NCBI RefSeq assembly: GCF_027172205.1
Contig: NC_070614.1
Location: 40,368,001 to 40,432,000 of the forward strand
DNA from: Podarcis raffonei
Taxonomy: Eukaryota > Chordata > Lepidosauria > Squamata > Lacertidae
DNA length: 64,000 bases
Direction of reading: 5' to 3'
Shown piece after piece: positions 61,651 through 64,000 of the stretch (position 1 is its first letter; every line of letters starts with the position of its first letter). The translations under genes were made by a program, and so were the position numbers. The notes under the pieces were generated by a model. The model did no database searches. It saw only the letters and a list, made by a program, of their open reading frames with translations, and was not told where the DNA came from.

Positions 61651-63944
61651 GCTCTACATATAAAGCTTCCTCAGGTCTGACCCCAATACATTTCCCTTAT
61701 CTATCTATCTAAAAACAAGCAGGAAACAAGCAGGATACCATATTTGTGATGACAGTGTCGTTTTAATTTTGAATTTCTTTCTTCCCGTCTGCTTCCAAGA
61801 GAAACACAAGGTCAGCTTGCAAATGCAGTGAGTTCACGTCACTGCACAAAAGTGGTATTGCAATGCTGGACTCAGCCATAAATAATCCCATATAGTCATT
61901 TCTGTCCTGCTATTATTTCTCTGCATCACCTCACCACTGGTCGCCAAAGTACAGGAAAGAGGAAGTTTAATTTTTCATATATCTGTATTTTTAAATAGCA
62001 AGGAAGTTTACCACAAGCGGATGAATGACAGACTTCTCCCCCAGGGCTATATTTGGTCAGACTAATCAGCTTGTGTCTATTTCTTTTGCTGGGTGAGGAA
62101 AATAAAGTTTCTAGCTCTCACTGATGTGTCACTTCTGCCAATTTTAGATGATGTGTTTTTGGCAAATAGCCCTTAAAAATTTAAGTCCTAGAGGAATATG
62201 GCAAATGCTTCAGTTATCCCTGTTTATTAGGGACAGTTCCTATCTCTTCCCTGTCTCGGGCAAATCACTGTCCCTGATTTGTGTGTTTATGCCTTTTGAC
62301 AATGTCTTGTTAAAATTTTGTGAGCTTGAGTTGCTAAAGTTATTACTTTTCAGGAGCCAGCTCCCTTTCTAGAGTCCTCTTATAAGTTAAATGGAGGCGT
62401 GCATTCTACTGTGGTGGGGATAACTTTGCTGCCACTGCCGCAGTGACAGTGACGGCTGCAGAGCACTCCTTGGAATCTGGATGTACTGTCTCCTCGGCAG
62501 CCCCTCCCTAAACCACCTCTACAGCAGCCTCCTGGTGAACCATTGTTCTAAACCTTGTTCCCGATGTAGCTCTTTAGTCCTCCCTTGTTCCTGAGGTAGA
62601 TCTTCACTCCATTTTATGGTTCATCTCAGGTGCCAAAATGTCTTGGCCCAGTCCTGCTGGTTGGGCTGCTAGAAGGCCACTGGGACATGACAATTGAGCC
62701 TTCCAGCTACCCTTTCCATCATGCATCTGTATCCCTGCTGATTCTGAAAGGTCTACCAGGATAGTGGGTCTGCCTTAGCAGCTGACCAAGAGTTGTTATA
62801 TTCTCTGCCTGGATTGCCCTTATGACAACGTTCAGGTTTATGTTTTTCCTTTCCAGATGACAATAATGTGCTAGCATTGGGGAAACATCAGGACACAAAC
62901 TAAAGCAGAATAAATCCACCACTGATGCACTGTATTTGTCAGAAACCTTTGACAGAATATACCAATCTGGAGAAGCTCTTAAGGCATTCTGGGATACATG
63001 GTTTATTTACATATAGATTCGGCATAGATTCATGGCATGCTTAACATACCCTGACTGCCACCAGATTTTGGAGTGAGGGGGAAGGTTTGCACCCCAGTGA
63101 TGTTTCAAGAGCTGCGTTTTACACTCTGACCTGCAGCCCGACTCTTGTCTAAACCTCTCCCTGCTGTAGCTTCTCAATATGCTATCTTTGCTCACACAGA
63201 CTCAGTCAGCACATTTCAGAGCTCAGAGGAGTGAGGGATAAAGCTTAGGCCTCTTTCCAAAATGCTCTCCTCTTCCGAAAGAGCTAGAGGCAGCAACCTT
63301 AGTAATGTGGAAAAGTATTTTGCCACTTTGCCAGGCCACCAAAGTAATCCCGGTTCTCTTAGCAGTCTCCTGTTCAAACCATCAAGTGTCATGAGGTTGA
63401 AAAAGACCCTAAGAACACATCTAGCCCAGCCCCTAATCCCATTGCAATCACGTTATGGATAAAGCCATAAAGTATGTTGCACATTAAGTAGGAAAAGGAC
63501 ACCAAATTGCCTTTAAAAAGGTGGCACATTTAATGGATAGATCCTAGGGAGCAAATGTTTCTCTCCTTTTCTTTAAAAGGCAAAGAAAAGGGGGCACAGC
63601 AGTTAGATGTTCACGAGACAAGGAAGTGGGTTTTAAAGCAGCCAAACCACTGCGATGTGGCTTGTATCAGCCAGAATGTGCACTTATGGGCTGCAGCCAC
63701 CTGACAACATCGTGAGCAAAGCCACAGCAGCGGATCGTGTGAGAGAGATGGGAAAGAGCTGCAGTATTGAGCAATGCTTTAAGAAGCAAAAAATATTTTT
63801 ATGTAGCTAATGGGAACTTTGCAGAGGCAACTATTTTATCATGCTCAGTCCTCACTCTGTTGCTGCAAGGGTCTAATGCAGGCATCTGGCTTCCATTTCA
63901 AGGAAATTACATTTCCCCAATATATTTTGCTGGGAGGACCTGTT

Positions 63945-64000
63945 CCTACAACCATAGGAGCCGACTCCTAGGGGCCGAGTCCCTTCAGACCCCCAATAAA
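63945..64000 (+). mobile_element. DNA-transposon end cut by the window edge
   Basis: 'aggagccgactcctaggggc' with CCCCCAATAAA resembles the ends of the element at 27128-27340. Confidence 0.4.

Larger units (their letters stand above)
60540..64000. other. Right-end region without a supportable gene
   Basis: Holds a LINE remnant (60920-61260), a diverged MITE (61545-61650) and an edge-truncated repeat (63945-64000). 61,660-63,940 has no feature I recognise. Confidence 0.45.

Noticed and set aside
56000-64000. KRAB or SCAN exon for the zinc-finger gene
   Set aside because: I looked for VTFEDVAVYFS-like and SCAN-like peptides on the minus strand and saw none.
1-64000. Endogenous retrovirus or other LTR element
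   Set aside because: No LTR pair, gag/pol/env-like frame or primer-binding site was noticed.

Overview
This is nuclear DNA from a squamate reptile, most likely a lizard. Three vertebrate genes can be rebuilt exon by exon with consistent splice phases. The repeats include four Sauria-type SINEs (a tRNA-derived head joined to a BovB-like end), a BovB/RTE tail, squamate L2 and L1 LINE ends, tRNA-Lys SINEs with a CR1-like tail, and many short palindromic DNA transposons.

Layout. (1) 1-4830, minus strand: the 5' part of a secreted or GPI-anchored CA4-type carbonic anhydrase gene. It has a probable TATA promoter and untranslated exon near 4.8 kb and four coding-exon segments down to 379, then runs off the left edge. 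(2) 4.8-13.85 kb: an intergenic repeat field with several nested insertions and a young L1 flanked by an 18-bp target-site duplication. (3) 13.85-23.9 kb, plus: ARMC5, six exons, 1162 codons, with a CpG-rich promoter carrying three ZNF143/SBS-like ACTACA motifs. (4) 23.9-28.8 kb: intergenic, with DNA-transposon fossils. (5) 28.8-51.56 kb, plus: TGFB1I1 (Hic-5), eleven exons, 504 codons, four visible LD motifs and four LIM domains, with a perfect CArG box upstream. (6) 51.6-54.4 kb: intergenic with a BovB tail. (7) 54.56-55.96 kb, minus: a 14-finger C2H2 zinc-finger exon. A possible untranslated first exon lies near 60.4 kb. (8) To 64 kb: L2, tRNA-Ile SINE and other repeat debris.

Function. 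ARMC5 is a CUL3 substrate adaptor and TGFB1I1 is a focal-adhesion and nuclear LIM coactivator. Their head-to-tail adjacency matches my memory of the mammalian ARMC5-TGFB1I1 block. The carbonic anhydrase and zinc-finger genes at the flanks differ from the mammalian neighbours I remember. The genes do not form a pathway.

I found no convincing new biological system. The best leads are the match between the ARMC5 promoter SBS-like motifs and a palindromic hAT MITE family present about ten times here, the CArG box at TGFB1I1, the enlarged ARMC5 linker, and the nested transposon records. I saw no retrovirus-like or other LTR element.
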